Of a DNA stretch of 8,397 nt, positions 1 to 6,679 are shown piece after piece (position 1 is the stretch's first letter; every line of letters starts with the position of its first letter). Below the pieces are notes generated by a model. That model was not told the DNA's origin. It did not search any database and saw nothing but the letters and a program-made list of their open reading frames with translations. Source of the DNA: Nitrospinota bacterium (GTDB lineage Bacteria > Nitrospinota > Nitrospinia > UBA9942). A program made the position numbers and the translations under genes. Location: positions 444 through 8,840 of the forward strand of contig DNJG01000132.1 of assembly GCA_003489165.1 (NCBI GenBank). Direction: 5' to 3'.

Positions 1-71
1 GCAGTATCAAATTTTACAATTTGCCAATTCTAAATGCAAGGCAAGACTTTTAAACCTCCCCTTTTTTTATT

Positions 72-100
72 TTGACAAGCATAGATTCTATTGCTATAGT
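72..100 (+). promoter_or_regulatory. Sigma70-type promoter with extended -10
   Basis: A perfect -35 box TTGACA (72-77) is followed by a 17-bp spacer and TATAGT (95-100, five of six consensus bases). The bases T92-G93 form an extended -10 (TGn). The expected start of transcription, 6-7 nt after the -10, falls on or next to A107. This is the strongest promoter-like signal in the window. It points toward the micro-ORF at 107-202 and the cytochrome-porin gene at 254. No operator is recognised beside it. Confidence 0.75.
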
Positions 101-106
101 ATCAGC

Positions 107-202
107 ATGACAACTAAAGTCATGAAGATATGGATGACAGTAATCTTTGCAGTTCAAACTGTTATTATTCTAGCAATAATAAAGTTTTCCTTTGTAAAGT
201 AA
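107..202 (+). CDS. Possible leaderless micro-ORF, 31-residue single-span membrane peptide
   Basis: The ATG at 107 lies at the predicted transcription start of the promoter at 72-100, so a transcript from it could be leaderless. The reading frame gives 31 residues: a short polar start (MTTKVMKIW), then a hydrophobic run of about 17 residues rich in V, I, L and A, ending KFSFVK before TAA. It resembles a single-span membrane peptide with positive charges at both ends. Further in-frame ATGs at 122 and 134 could serve instead, but none has a clear Shine-Dalgarno sequence. The frame is also open upstream to base 2, so chance openness in AT-rich DNA cannot be excluded. It ends 51 bp before the cytochrome-porin ATG and would share its transcript, possibly as an upstream leader ORF. 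No family is recognised. Confidence 0.3.
   Translation: MTTKVMKIWMTVIFAVQTVIILAIIKFSFVK
162..182 (+). repeat. AT-only inverted repeat inside the leader
   Basis: TTATTATT (162-169) and AATAATAA (175-182) are perfect 8-bp complements around a 5-nt loop. A second small palindrome, CAGTT-CA-AACTG (150-161), touches it on the left, and GCAATAATTGC (210-220) lies just beyond. All sit between the promoter and the cytochrome-porin start. The stem contains only A-T pairs, so it is a weak hairpin and a poor terminator. A role as an operator or leader element is possible but unsupported. Confidence 0.25.
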
Positions 203-253
203 AATTATGGCAATAATTGCTAAATTATATCCCCTTAGACTCTTTTTCATAAA

Positions 254-1534
254 ATGATAATACTCCGTTATTTCCTTCCTTTGTTTCTTTTCATATTTAT
301 AGCAGTGGCATACAAATCTGCAGATGCACAGCCTGGCTTTGCGAGAAAGCATGAGATAGCCTGTATGCTCTGCCATTCTACATGGCCAAGGCTGAGCGAG
401 TTTGGATTTAATTATATGCTCAATGGCTATCAACTGCCAGATACAGAAGGCGGTGGAGAGGCAGGCAAGATAAAGGTTGCGGATGATATGCCGTTGGATA
501 GCCCTGCTGCATTTCCGCCTTTTAGTCTAAGGCTGGAAGGCAAAACATATATAAGCAGGACAACCCATACAACTGCAGGTGAAAATGAACAGGCAGGGGG
601 GTTGTTTTCATCTGGTGAGATGGCAGGAAATATAATCGGCGGCGGGACACTTACAAAAAATGTTTCTTACTGGTTTGAGCTTCCTCAAGGGTCATCTCAG
701 GATAAAATCACAGGGCGCATAACCGAATCAATGTTTCTTGGATTTCATAATATCTGGGGACCTGGTAATTTTAATGTCAGGTTCGGTTCGCTTATGAGTT
801 CTGACCTTGATGCTGTCCACAGCACGAGGAGGGTTGTAAGCGGCAAGTCCCTTATCCCGATGCCTATGAACTGGAGCGGCGAAAACAGCACTGGGAGGGC
901 AGGCAGTAATGACCTTGGAATCAGTCTTTATGGACGCCCAAGCTTCGGCTATTTTACTTATGAACTTGCTATAAATCAGGGGAATGGTGGAAGTGCCGAC
1001 AATGATAATGATGCAAATACTGCCTATACAGGGCTATTGAGGGGGGATTTCGGGGCAGTTGCTGCCTCTGTCAGATATTTTACCAATCCTCAGGGGTTTG
1101 GAGGAACAAAAGGCAATAGAACTTATAAGAGCGAGGTGGGAGAATGGGTGGCTGGCATCAGATACGCATCACAAAGGTTTGATTTAGATTTTCTTTATGA
1201 TACGACAATCCAGAGTGATGTCTCATCGACAGGAATCGGGACAAGGAGGGAATCAACAGGCTTTATGATTGAAGGGCTTTTACGGCTAAACGAATCTTTT
1301 CAATTCGGTGCAATTTATGAGACACTCAGCGAAAGAGATGGTGGTGCAGATTCAAATAAAGATGCTGACTTTGCAATTGAGGGTGCATGGTATATTACAC
1401 AGAATTCAAGAATAATATTCAAGTCCCTCTGGGACTTGCAGGATGATAAATATAAAGACAAATACACTGTCGGTGGTGAACAGAAGAGTATTGATGGTAG
1501 TAAGATTACAGTCGGATTTGATGTAGCATTATAA
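254..1534 (+). CDS. Cyc2-like fused monoheme cytochrome c / outer-membrane beta-barrel protein
   Basis: The 426-residue protein has a signal peptide (hydrophobic 3-20, likely cleavage after SADA, residue 25). A single c-type heme site, CMLCH (37-41), follows in the context PGFARKHEIACMLCH and then WPRLSEFGFNYMLNGYQLP. This FAR...CxxCH...P.L..FG....NGY layout is shared with Cyc2-type cytochrome-porin fusions and related single-heme proteins. From about residue 85 to the end the chain is Gly/Ser/Asn-rich with alternating hydrophobic strands, and it finishes KITVGFDVAL, as expected of a barrel of roughly 14-16 strands. The likely role is to carry electrons through the outer membrane, with heme attached in the periplasm. 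Iron oxidation is only a possibility. An in-frame TAG at 236-238 and the absence of another early Met force the ATG at 254. It has no clear Shine-Dalgarno. Transcription probably comes from 72-100. It ends with tandem stops TAA TAG. Confidence 0.7.
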   Translation: MIILRYFLPLFLFIFIAVAYKSADAQPGFARKHEIACMLCHSTWPRLSEFGFNYMLNGYQLPDTEGGGEAGKIKVADDMPLDSPAAFPPFSLRLEGKTYISRTTHTTAGENEQAGGLFSSGEMAGNIIGGGTLTKNVSYWFELPQGSSQDKITGRITESMFLGFHNIWGPGNFNVRFGSLMSSDLDAVHSTRRVVSGKSLIPMPMNWSGENSTGRAGSNDLGISLYGRPSFGYFTYELAINQGNGGSADNDNDANTAYTGLLRGDFGAVAASVRYFTNPQGFGGTKGNRTYKSEVGEWVAGIRYASQRFDLDFLYDTTIQSDVSSTGIGTRRESTGFMIEGLLRLNESFQFGAIYETLSERDGGADSNKDADFAIEGAWYITQNSRIIFKSLWDLQDDKYKDKYTVGGEQKSIDGSKITVGFDVAL

Positions 1535-1540
1535 TAGCGT

Positions 1541-1621
1541 TTAGACAGGATTAACAGGATAATCAGGATTAATAAAAACTCTAATTTATATTCTTTTGGT
1601 AATCCTGTATATTCTGTCTAA
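1541..1621. repeat. Heptad hairpin repeat A (ACAGGAT words, period 9)
   Basis: The left arm (1541-1564) and right arm (1598-1621) are complementary at about 19 of 24 positions around a 33-nt AT-rich loop. The left side holds three copies of a 7-bp word at exact 9-bp spacing: ACAGGAT (1545-1551), ACAGGAT (1554-1560) and TCAGGAT (1563-1569). The element occupies most of the gap between the cytochrome-porin and ppiD genes and stops 14 bp before the ppiD ribosome binding site. A folded transcript could attenuate read-through, but no T-run directly follows the right arm. Confidence 0.8.
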
Positions 1622-1635
1622 TTTTAAAATTATTT

Positions 1636-1642
1636 AGGAGAG
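1636..1642 (+). promoter_or_regulatory. Strong ribosome binding site for the ppiD-like gene
   Basis: AGGAGAG ends 5 nt before the ATG at 1648. It selects the first Met over the Met at codon 5. It is the best Shine-Dalgarno in the window, and it contrasts with rnr and the pilin gene, which have none. Confidence 0.85.
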
Positions 1643-1647
1643 AAAAG

Positions 1648-3534
1648 ATGCTTCAGTTCATGAGAGATTATGCTAAATCGTGGTTTATAAAAATAATTCT
1701 GTGGACAGTTGTTGCCTCATTTATCGGCACAATGTTTTTAGTATGGGGTATGGGGGGAGAGACATCTACTGGTGTTGTTGGAACGGTTGATGGGAAAAAA
1801 ATAGTATATAGCGAGTATCAGGAATCTTATAAAAGGCTATTGGACTTTTATAAGAAGCAGCAGGGGGATATAAATGAAGAACTGTTTGCTCCACTTATAA
1901 AGAAGGCTGTGATTGACTCTCTTGTAACAAGAAAACTGCAATTGTCTGTTGCTAAGCAGGAGGGGTTAGTAGTAGCGGATGAAGAGACTATTGATGAAAT
2001 TCAAAGGATGGATATATTTAAAAGGGATGGCAGATTTGATAAAGATTTATATATAAGAATACTGCAGGCAAATAGAATGAACCCCGGCGGTTTTGAAGAT
2101 GCAGTGAGAGAAGACCTCATTGTTAAAAAGGTAGAAAATCTCATTAAGGATGGTGTTAAGGTCTCAAAAAAAGAAGTTAAGGATGCCTATGTCCGTGCAA
2201 ATGAAAAGGCGGATGTTGATTATTTAATATTGACACCTTCCAATTTTATAAACCGTGTTATATCTGCTCCGGATAAAACAGAAGAATTTTACAATAATAA
2301 CAAATCCCTTTTCCAGAGAGCGGAGGAGATGATTGTTGAATATATCACAGCTGACTTAAAGGATTTTGAGGTTAATGTTAAAATAGAGGAGAGCAGGGTA
2401 AGTGAATATTATAACGGGCATATAAATGAATATAAGATTCCAAAGAGGGTAAAGGCAAGCCATATACTAATTGCTGTCTCACCTGATGCAGATGAAAATG
2501 CAGAAATTGAAGGGCGGGCAAAGGCGGAAAAAGTGTTACAGGAATTTAAAGGGGGCGGGGATTTTTCTGAACTGGCAAAGAAATATTCTGATGACCCTAA
2601 TAAGGTTAAAGGCGGTGACCTTGGCTTCTTTTCAAAGGGGCAGATGGTAAAACAATTTGAGGATGCCGCATTTGCCTTGAAAGAGGGGGAATTGAGTTCT
2701 CCTGTCAGGACTCCCTTTGGTTACCACATAATAAAGGTTGAGAAGATTGAAGACGAGAGGACAAAAGCTCTGTCAGAGGTAAGAGAGGATATTGTAAGGA
2801 TTTTAAAAGAGGGTGATGCAAAAAATATTGCAAAGACTGAACTTGAAGGCATAAGAAAGGATGCAGATTTAAAGAGTGCAGATTTTAATACTGTTATAAA
2901 AGGGAAACAGCATTTTACTGCCTCTGGAGGCGGTTTTAAAAAAGATGATAGAGAACACCCTGTTTTAAGCAGGGCTGCGTTTACATTAAAAAAGGGAGAG
3001 GTAAGCGAGATTTTAGAGGATGGAGGGAAGTTTTACATATTGAGGTATAAAGAGAAAAGGGATGCATTTATACCTAAATTTGAAGAGATAAAGGGAGAGG
3101 TGGAGAAGGCATACAGGGATGAGGAGGCAAAAAAAATAGTTGACCTTGAGGCAGGCAGGATTCTTGAGGATTTGAAAAAGGGGAAGGAGTTTAAGAAGGT
3201 AGCTGATGAGTTAAAGGCTATGAAGGGTGCTACAGGATATGTTACAAGAAATACGATAGCATCAAGCATCGGGAGAGATGAAAATCTCGTACAGATAGTA
3301 TTTAATACCAAAAAGGGTGATTACAATAAGGTCAAGGTGAATGATAATTATTTTTTGGTATATATTAAAGATAGAGCGGGAATTGATGAAAAGAAATTTC
3401 AGGAAGAGGAAAAGGGGTTTACAGATAAGATGTTAATGGAAAAACAGAATTATGCCTATCAGCAGTGGCTTGAAAATACAAAAAAGGCGGCTGAAAATAC
3501 AGGAAGGATAAAGATAACGAAGGGATTCGTATAA
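1648..3534 (+). CDS. ppiD: PpiD/SurA-like membrane-anchored peptidyl-prolyl isomerase and periplasmic chaperone
   Basis: The 628-residue protein matches the PpiD family in length and order of parts. A short cytoplasmic N-terminus with one membrane helix (about 13-36) is followed by a SurA_N-type helical chaperone region (about 40-200). A parvulin PPIase domain lies at about 267-366, starting RVKASHILI and containing GGDLGFF and FGYHIIKV. The parvulin histidines are present (H272 and H360), so this domain may be active, unlike the inactive parvulin domain reported for E. coli PpiD. A degenerate second rotamase-like segment follows (about 437-472, HPVLSRAAFTLKKGEVSEIL), then a charged helical C-terminus. 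The family helps newly exported proteins, including outer-membrane barrels, fold at the outer face of the inner membrane. The upstream barrel protein is a plausible client, but that is inference. Hairpin repeats lie on both sides. Confidence 0.88.
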   Translation: MLQFMRDYAKSWFIKIILWTVVASFIGTMFLVWGMGGETSTGVVGTVDGKKIVYSEYQESYKRLLDFYKKQQGDINEELFAPLIKKAVIDSLVTRKLQLSVAKQEGLVVADEETIDEIQRMDIFKRDGRFDKDLYIRILQANRMNPGGFEDAVREDLIVKKVENLIKDGVKVSKKEVKDAYVRANEKADVDYLILTPSNFINRVISAPDKTEEFYNNNKSLFQRAEEMIVEYITADLKDFEVNVKIEESRVSEYYNGHINEYKIPKRVKASHILIAVSPDADENAEIEGRAKAEKVLQEFKGGGDFSELAKKYSDDPNKVKGGDLGFFSKGQMVKQFEDAAFALKEGELSSPVRTPFGYHIIKVEKIEDERTKALSEVREDIVRILKEGDAKNIAKTELEGIRKDADLKSADFNTVIKGKQHFTASGGGFKKDDREHPVLSRAAFTLKKGEVSEILEDGGKFYILRYKEKRDAFIPKFEEIKGEVEKAYRDEEAKKIVDLEAGRILEDLKKGKEFKKVADELKAMKGATGYVTRNTIASSIGRDENLVQIVFNTKKGDYNKVKVNDNYFLVYIKDRAGIDEKKFQEEEKGFTDKMLMEKQNYAYQQWLENTKKAAENTGRIKITKGFV

Positions 3535-3540
3535 ACCCTT

Positions 3541-3717
3541 AACCACAGATTTCACAGATTTTCACAGCGTGGCAAAGTTACAACAAAAAAAATACAGAAG
3601 CAACCACAGATAAACACGGATGAACACAGATAGAAAAAGAATTTTAAAAGCTTTTATCTGTGTCCATCTGTGGTTTCATTAAGTTTTTCTTTTTTTAGTC
3701 AGTGAAAGTCTGTGGCT
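3541..3717. repeat. Heptad hairpin repeat B (CACAGAT words), nested, filling a convergent intergenic region
   Basis: The whole space between the ppiD stop (3534) and the rnr stop (3721) is built from one word. Outer arms: 3541-3560 with CACAGAT at 3544 and 3553 (plus CACAG at 3563) pairs with 3697-3717 with one bulged base. Inner arms: 3602-3621 pairs with 3656-3675 at 17 of 20 positions. The inner left side carries CACAGAT (3605), CACGGAT (3615) and CACAGAT (3625), and the right side ATCTGTG (3656 and 3666), all at 10-bp spacing. Because the words repeat, the arms can also pair one register over, for example 3625-3631 with 3656-3662. Confidence 0.85.
3585..3697. terminator. Probable bidirectional intrinsic terminator between convergent ppiD and rnr
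   Basis: The inner hairpin of repeat B (3602-3675) is followed on the plus strand by a T-rich tract (3684-3696, TTTTTCTTTTTTT). On the left it is flanked by eight A residues (3585-3592), which read as a U-run for minus-strand transcripts. It lies between the two converging stop codons. The loop is long (34 nt) and the tracts start about 9 nt beyond the stem, so efficiency is uncertain. Confidence 0.5.
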
Positions 3718-3720
3718 GAT

Positions 3721-5883
3721 TTATTTCACTTGCACAAAATCAATCCGCCTTTTCTCTAAACTGACATTTTCCACTTTTACCTTTACCCTGTCTCCCATCC
3801 TGAATCTTTTCTTTGTCCGTCTTCCCATGAGAGAATGGTCTCTCTCATTTAAGGCATAATAATCATCAGTCATGCTTGATACATGGATAAGCCCCTCAAC
3901 AAAGATTTCCTCCAGTTCCACAAATAAACCGAAAGATGTTACGCCTGATATAATCCCTTCATATTCATCACCTGTTTTCTCCAGCATGAACTGGACCCTC
4001 TTTAATTCAACAATATCATTTTCTGCCGCATCTGCAGTTCTTTCTTTCTCTGAAGAGTGTTGGGCAATCTTAGGTAGCCTTTCCTCCCATATGTCTAATC
4101 TCTTTTTTGGAATATGCTTCTTTTTTATTATTTCTTTTAAAAGTCTGTGGACAATTAAGTCAGGATATCTCCTTATTGGAGATGTAAAGTGGGTATAGTT
4201 CTCAAAGGCAAGACCAAAGTGACCGATATTTTCAGGTGAATACCTTGCCTGTTTCATGTGCCTTAAGGTTATTGTAGATATAAGCAGCTCTTCAGGTTTC
4301 CCTTTGATACTATTTAGCAGTTCCTGAAATCTCTTTGGATGAAACTTACTCTCCATACCTTTTTTAAAAACAGGGATTTTCAGGTGATAGCCAAAATTTG
4401 ATACGAATTCACTTAGCTCTATTATTTTTGACTGATCGGGTTCATCATGCACCCTGTATAGGGCAGGTATCTCCATTTTTGTAAAGTGCATGGCTACAGT
4501 CTCATTTGCCACGAGCATGAATTCCTCAATAATTTTATGGGCAATATTCCTTTCTGCCTTTATTATATTTTCTGGTTTGCCCATCAGGTCAAGGATTATA
4601 TAAGGCTCAGGGAGGTCAAAATCAATACTACCCCTTCTCATCCTTCTTTCTCTCAAAACCTCGCACAATTCTTTCATTAAATAAAAATCTTTAAGTAAGT
4701 AGGAATATCTTTCTTTAAGTTCCATACTTGTAACTTTGAGCTTTGAACTTTGAACTTCATTTAGTATCTCTGCCACATCTGTATAAGTCATCCTCTCTCT
4801 ACTATTTATAACAGTTTCAGCAAAACGATAATCTATTAGTTCGCCGTATTTATCAAACTCCATTAATGCACTAAGAGTCAGCCTGTCTACCTTTGGTTTC
4901 AGACTGCATATCTCGTTGGAGAGTTGAAATGGGAGCATAGGAATTACCCTGTCAGGGAAATATACACTCGTTCCCCTCTTAAATGCCTCATTATCAAGGA
5001 TATTCCTCTCTTTCACATAATGACTTACATCGGCAATATGGACACCTAACATATAATTGCCATTATTAAGCCTCTCAACATATACAGCGTCATCAAAATC
5101 CTTTGCCTTTTCTCCGTCTATGGTAACTATATTTTTATCTCTTAAATCGAGTCTTCCTGTGATTTCATCATCTGTAACATCTTTTTGAACGGCATCTGCC
5201 TCTTTTAAAACATCTATTGGAAATTTTGAGGGTATATCATATTTTCTCAGGACAATATCTATCTCTACATCGGGGTTATCGGGATAACCGATAATCTCTG
5301 TTATCCTGCCTTCAGGATTTCTGTTTTTCATTGGATAGGCTGTAATCTCTGTTATGACTGCATGCCCCCTCTTAGCCTTTCCGCTATATTTAAACGGTAT
5401 ATAAATATCATGGCTTATTCTCCTGTCATCAGGTATTACAAAGCCAAAGTGGCCGCTCGGCTCATATATGCCGACTATTGTTTTATGCCCCCTCTCCAAT
5501 ATTCTTATGATTCTTCCCTCTTTCTTCCCGCCTTTTTGGGCTGATTCAGCCCTGCAGATAACTTTATCACCGTGCATTACCTCTCTCATATTTCTGGGAT
5601 TTATAAACAGGTCTTCTCCGCCGTCTTCAGGGATAACAAATCCATAACCGTCAGGATGCCCCTGCACAACACCTGTAACAAGATTCATTTTTTCGGGGAG
5701 TCCAAATCTATTTCCTTTTATTTTAATAATCTCTCCATCACTTGCCAGCCCCCTGATTAATGTCCTGAAGGAGCTTCTATTCTCTGAAGAGATATTAAAA
5801 TTTTTTATTAATTCCTTCATTGTAAGTGGACGATAAACAGACTCCCTCATAAATTTTAAGATTTCCTGATTTGTAATTTTCAT
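3721..5883 (-). CDS. rnr: Ribonuclease R (RNase II/R family 3'-5' exoribonuclease)
   Basis: From the ATG at 5883 the protein has 720 residues. Parts in order: N-terminal winged helix (about 1-60), two cold-shock OB domains (about 66-125, containing GYGFVIP, and about 135-195, containing HFGFVIP), catalytic RNB domain (about 240-585) and C-terminal S1 domain (about 637-718). The metal-binding aspartates are visible in IDGEKAKDFDDA (D256, D262, D264, D265), and the signature HFTSPIRRYPDL is at 565-576. The enzyme degrades structured RNA processively and takes part in rRNA quality control and mRNA decay. The Lys-rich tail of E. coli RNase R is missing. Residues 377-385 (VQSSKLKVT) come from an in-frame heptamer repeat. 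A TTG start 39 bp upstream was rejected because its 13 extra residues are translated from repeat C. The ATG has no Shine-Dalgarno, and repeat C separates the gene from rsmI. Confidence 0.95.
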   Translation of the reverse strand: MKITNQEILKFMRESVYRPLTMKELIKNFNISSENRSSFRTLIRGLASDGEIIKIKGNRFGLPEKMNLVTGVVQGHPDGYGFVIPEDGGEDLFINPRNMREVMHGDKVICRAESAQKGGKKEGRIIRILERGHKTIVGIYEPSGHFGFVIPDDRRISHDIYIPFKYSGKAKRGHAVITEITAYPMKNRNPEGRITEIIGYPDNPDVEIDIVLRKYDIPSKFPIDVLKEADAVQKDVTDDEITGRLDLRDKNIVTIDGEKAKDFDDAVYVERLNNGNYMLGVHIADVSHYVKERNILDNEAFKRGTSVYFPDRVIPMLPFQLSNEICSLKPKVDRLTLSALMEFDKYGELIDYRFAETVINSRERMTYTDVAEILNEVQSSKLKVTSMELKERYSYLLKDFYLMKELCEVLRERRMRRGSIDFDLPEPYIILDLMGKPENIIKAERNIAHKIIEEFMLVANETVAMHFTKMEIPALYRVHDEPDQSKIIELSEFVSNFGYHLKIPVFKKGMESKFHPKRFQELLNSIKGKPEELLISTITLRHMKQARYSPENIGHFGLAFENYTHFTSPIRRYPDLIVHRLLKEIIKKKHIPKKRLDIWEERLPKIAQHSSEKERTADAAENDIVELKRVQFMLEKTGDEYEGIISGVTSFGLFVELEEIFVEGLIHVSSMTDDYYALNERDHSLMGRRTKKRFRMGDRVKVKVENVSLEKRRIDFVQVK
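4733..4757 (-). repeat. In-frame heptamer tandem repeat inside rnr
   Basis: On the plus strand, ACTTTGA (4733-4739), GCTTTGA (4740-4746), ACTTTGA (4747-4753) and ACTT (4754-4757) give 3.6 copies of a 7-bp unit with no spacer. In the coding direction it reads as a TCAAAGT-type repeat and encodes VQSSKLKV within the RNB domain. Compared with E. coli RNase R as I recall it, the stretch between the MTY..V..IL motif and the following Tyr-containing helix is nine residues longer here. That is about the size of the repeat. Confidence 0.75.
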
Positions 5884-5898
5884 AGTATTAAAATTTGG

Positions 5899-5997
5899 AA
5901 CACGAATTTCACAAATATACAAATGGCACGAATAAGAAGTAAATAAAAGTCAAAATATAATTATTTGTGTAATTCGTCAATTTGTGTCATTCGTGTT
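5899..5997. repeat. Heptad hairpin repeat C (CACGAAT/CACAAAT words, period about 9)
   Basis: Arms 5899-5935 and 5961-5997 are complementary at 29 of 37 positions around a 25-nt loop. Words on the left are CACGAAT (5901), CACAAAT (5910), ACAAAT (5919) and CACGAAT (5927), separated by 2-nt spacers. Six of the eight mismatches fall in the spacers, and the other two are A/G exchanges within words, so the words are better kept than the spacers. The right end overlaps the first two plus-strand bases of the rsmI stop codon. The left end is 15 nt from the rnr ATG. The element is essentially the whole intergenic region. Confidence 0.85.
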
Positions 5998-6679
5998 AAG
6001 GTCTTTTTCCCTTTGGTTTAATAATTAATACAAACTCTCTCTTCTTCTCCCTGTCTTTAATTTTTGCCAATATTTCATCCGTCCTGCCTCTTAAAATCTC
6101 CTCTGTATCAGTTGTGAGGTCCATACACAGGATAACATAAGTTTCTCTCCCCAGCACATCCATAACATCTTTTAAGAGTGTAAGAAGCCTGTATGGTGTA
6201 TCCATAAGGACAACAGGAAACTCTCTTCTAATCCTTAAAAGCTCTTTTCTCCGTATATCACTCTTGGGAGATAAAAAACCGTAATAGATAAACTTATCAA
6301 TAGGGATTCCTGCTACAACAAGTGCAGACATAATGGACGAGGCACCGGGAACTGGGACTAATTTTATTTTTGATGAGATTGCCTCTTTTATAAGATAGTT
6401 TCCTGTATCGGCAAAGACAGGTGTTCCGCAATCTGTAATAATGGCGAAGTTTTTACCATTCTTGAGTTCATTTATAATCTCTGGTGTGTCTTTTTTCTCA
6501 TTATGCTCGCTTAGTCTCCTTAATGGTTTCTCAATTTCATATTTTTTAAAGAGCCTTCTCCCTTCTTTAAATTCCTCACAGATTACCTCATCAACTCCTT
6601 TAAGGACATTGAGAGCCCTGAGGGTTATATCATCATAATTGCCTATTGGTGTTGAGACTATGTATATTATCCCTGCCAT
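5996..6679 (-). CDS. rsmI: Short, divergent RsmI-like 16S rRNA 2'-O-methyltransferase (tetrapyrrole methylase fold)
   Basis: From the ATG at 6679 the protein has 227 residues. RsmI methylates the 2'-O of C1402 in 16S rRNA using SAM. Recognisable blocks are YIVSTPIGNYDDITLRAL (6-23), SEHN (57-60), TDCGTP (82-87, usually SDAGTP), PVPGASS (109-115) and EILRGRTDEIL (194-204), with EFVLII near the end. The usual AEDTR block reads CEEFK here (34-38). Typical RsmI has about 280 residues with a C-terminal helical domain. Here the protein ends just after the core, and the stop codon overlaps repeat C. GAGGGG (6683-6688) lies 3 nt before the ATG and decides the start over a TTG at 6700. The ATG lies inside the last codons of rlmN (13-bp overlap), so translation is probably coupled. 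A related rRNA or other methylase activity is possible given the divergence. Confidence 0.75.
   Translation of the reverse strand: MAGIIYIVSTPIGNYDDITLRALNVLKGVDEVICEEFKEGRRLFKKYEIEKPLRRLSEHNEKKDTPEIINELKNGKNFAIITDCGTPVFADTGNYLIKEAISSKIKLVPVPGASSIMSALVVAGIPIDKFIYYGFLSPKSDIRRKELLRIRREFPVVLMDTPYRLLTLLKDVMDVLGRETYVILCMDLTTDTEEILRGRTDEILAKIKDREKKREFVLIIKPKGKRP

Noticed and set aside
8..23. Small inverted repeat CAAATT-TTAC-AATTTG at the left edge, with TTGCC/GGCAA just after
   Set aside because: The stems are short and no T-run directly follows, and the gene that might end here is not visible, so a terminator call is not supported.
170..433. Antisense 87-codon frame opposite the cytochrome-porin gene start
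   Set aside because: It lies opposite the signal peptide and heme site of a convincing gene, has no Shine-Dalgarno, and its composition reflects the reverse strand of that gene.
1541..1570. CRISPR-like array in the heptad repeats
   Set aside because: Units are only 7 bp with 1-3 nt spacers and are arranged as inverted arms. There are no 20-40 bp repeats or unique spacers, and no cas gene is present.
1620..1631. Perfect 12-bp palindrome AATTTTAAAATT before the ppiD ribosome binding site
   Set aside because: Pure A/T palindromes arise easily in such DNA. It is not placed as an operator relative to any recognisable promoter.
3872..4198. Plus-strand 108-codon frame inside rnr
   Set aside because: It is antisense to the S1 and RNB coding region of rnr, is Ser-rich as shadow frames are, and resembles no known protein. 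The other plus-strand frames within rnr, rsmI and rlmN were rejected on the same grounds.
5884..5922. Upstream TTG start for rnr
   Set aside because: The 13 extra residues are translated from the left arm of repeat C, while the ATG at 5883 gives the normal winged-helix N-terminus.
5899..5945. Promoter for rnr in repeat C (TTTACT, 18 bp, TATATT on the minus strand)
   Set aside because: The -35 match is weak and the AT-rich repeat would give such matches by chance.
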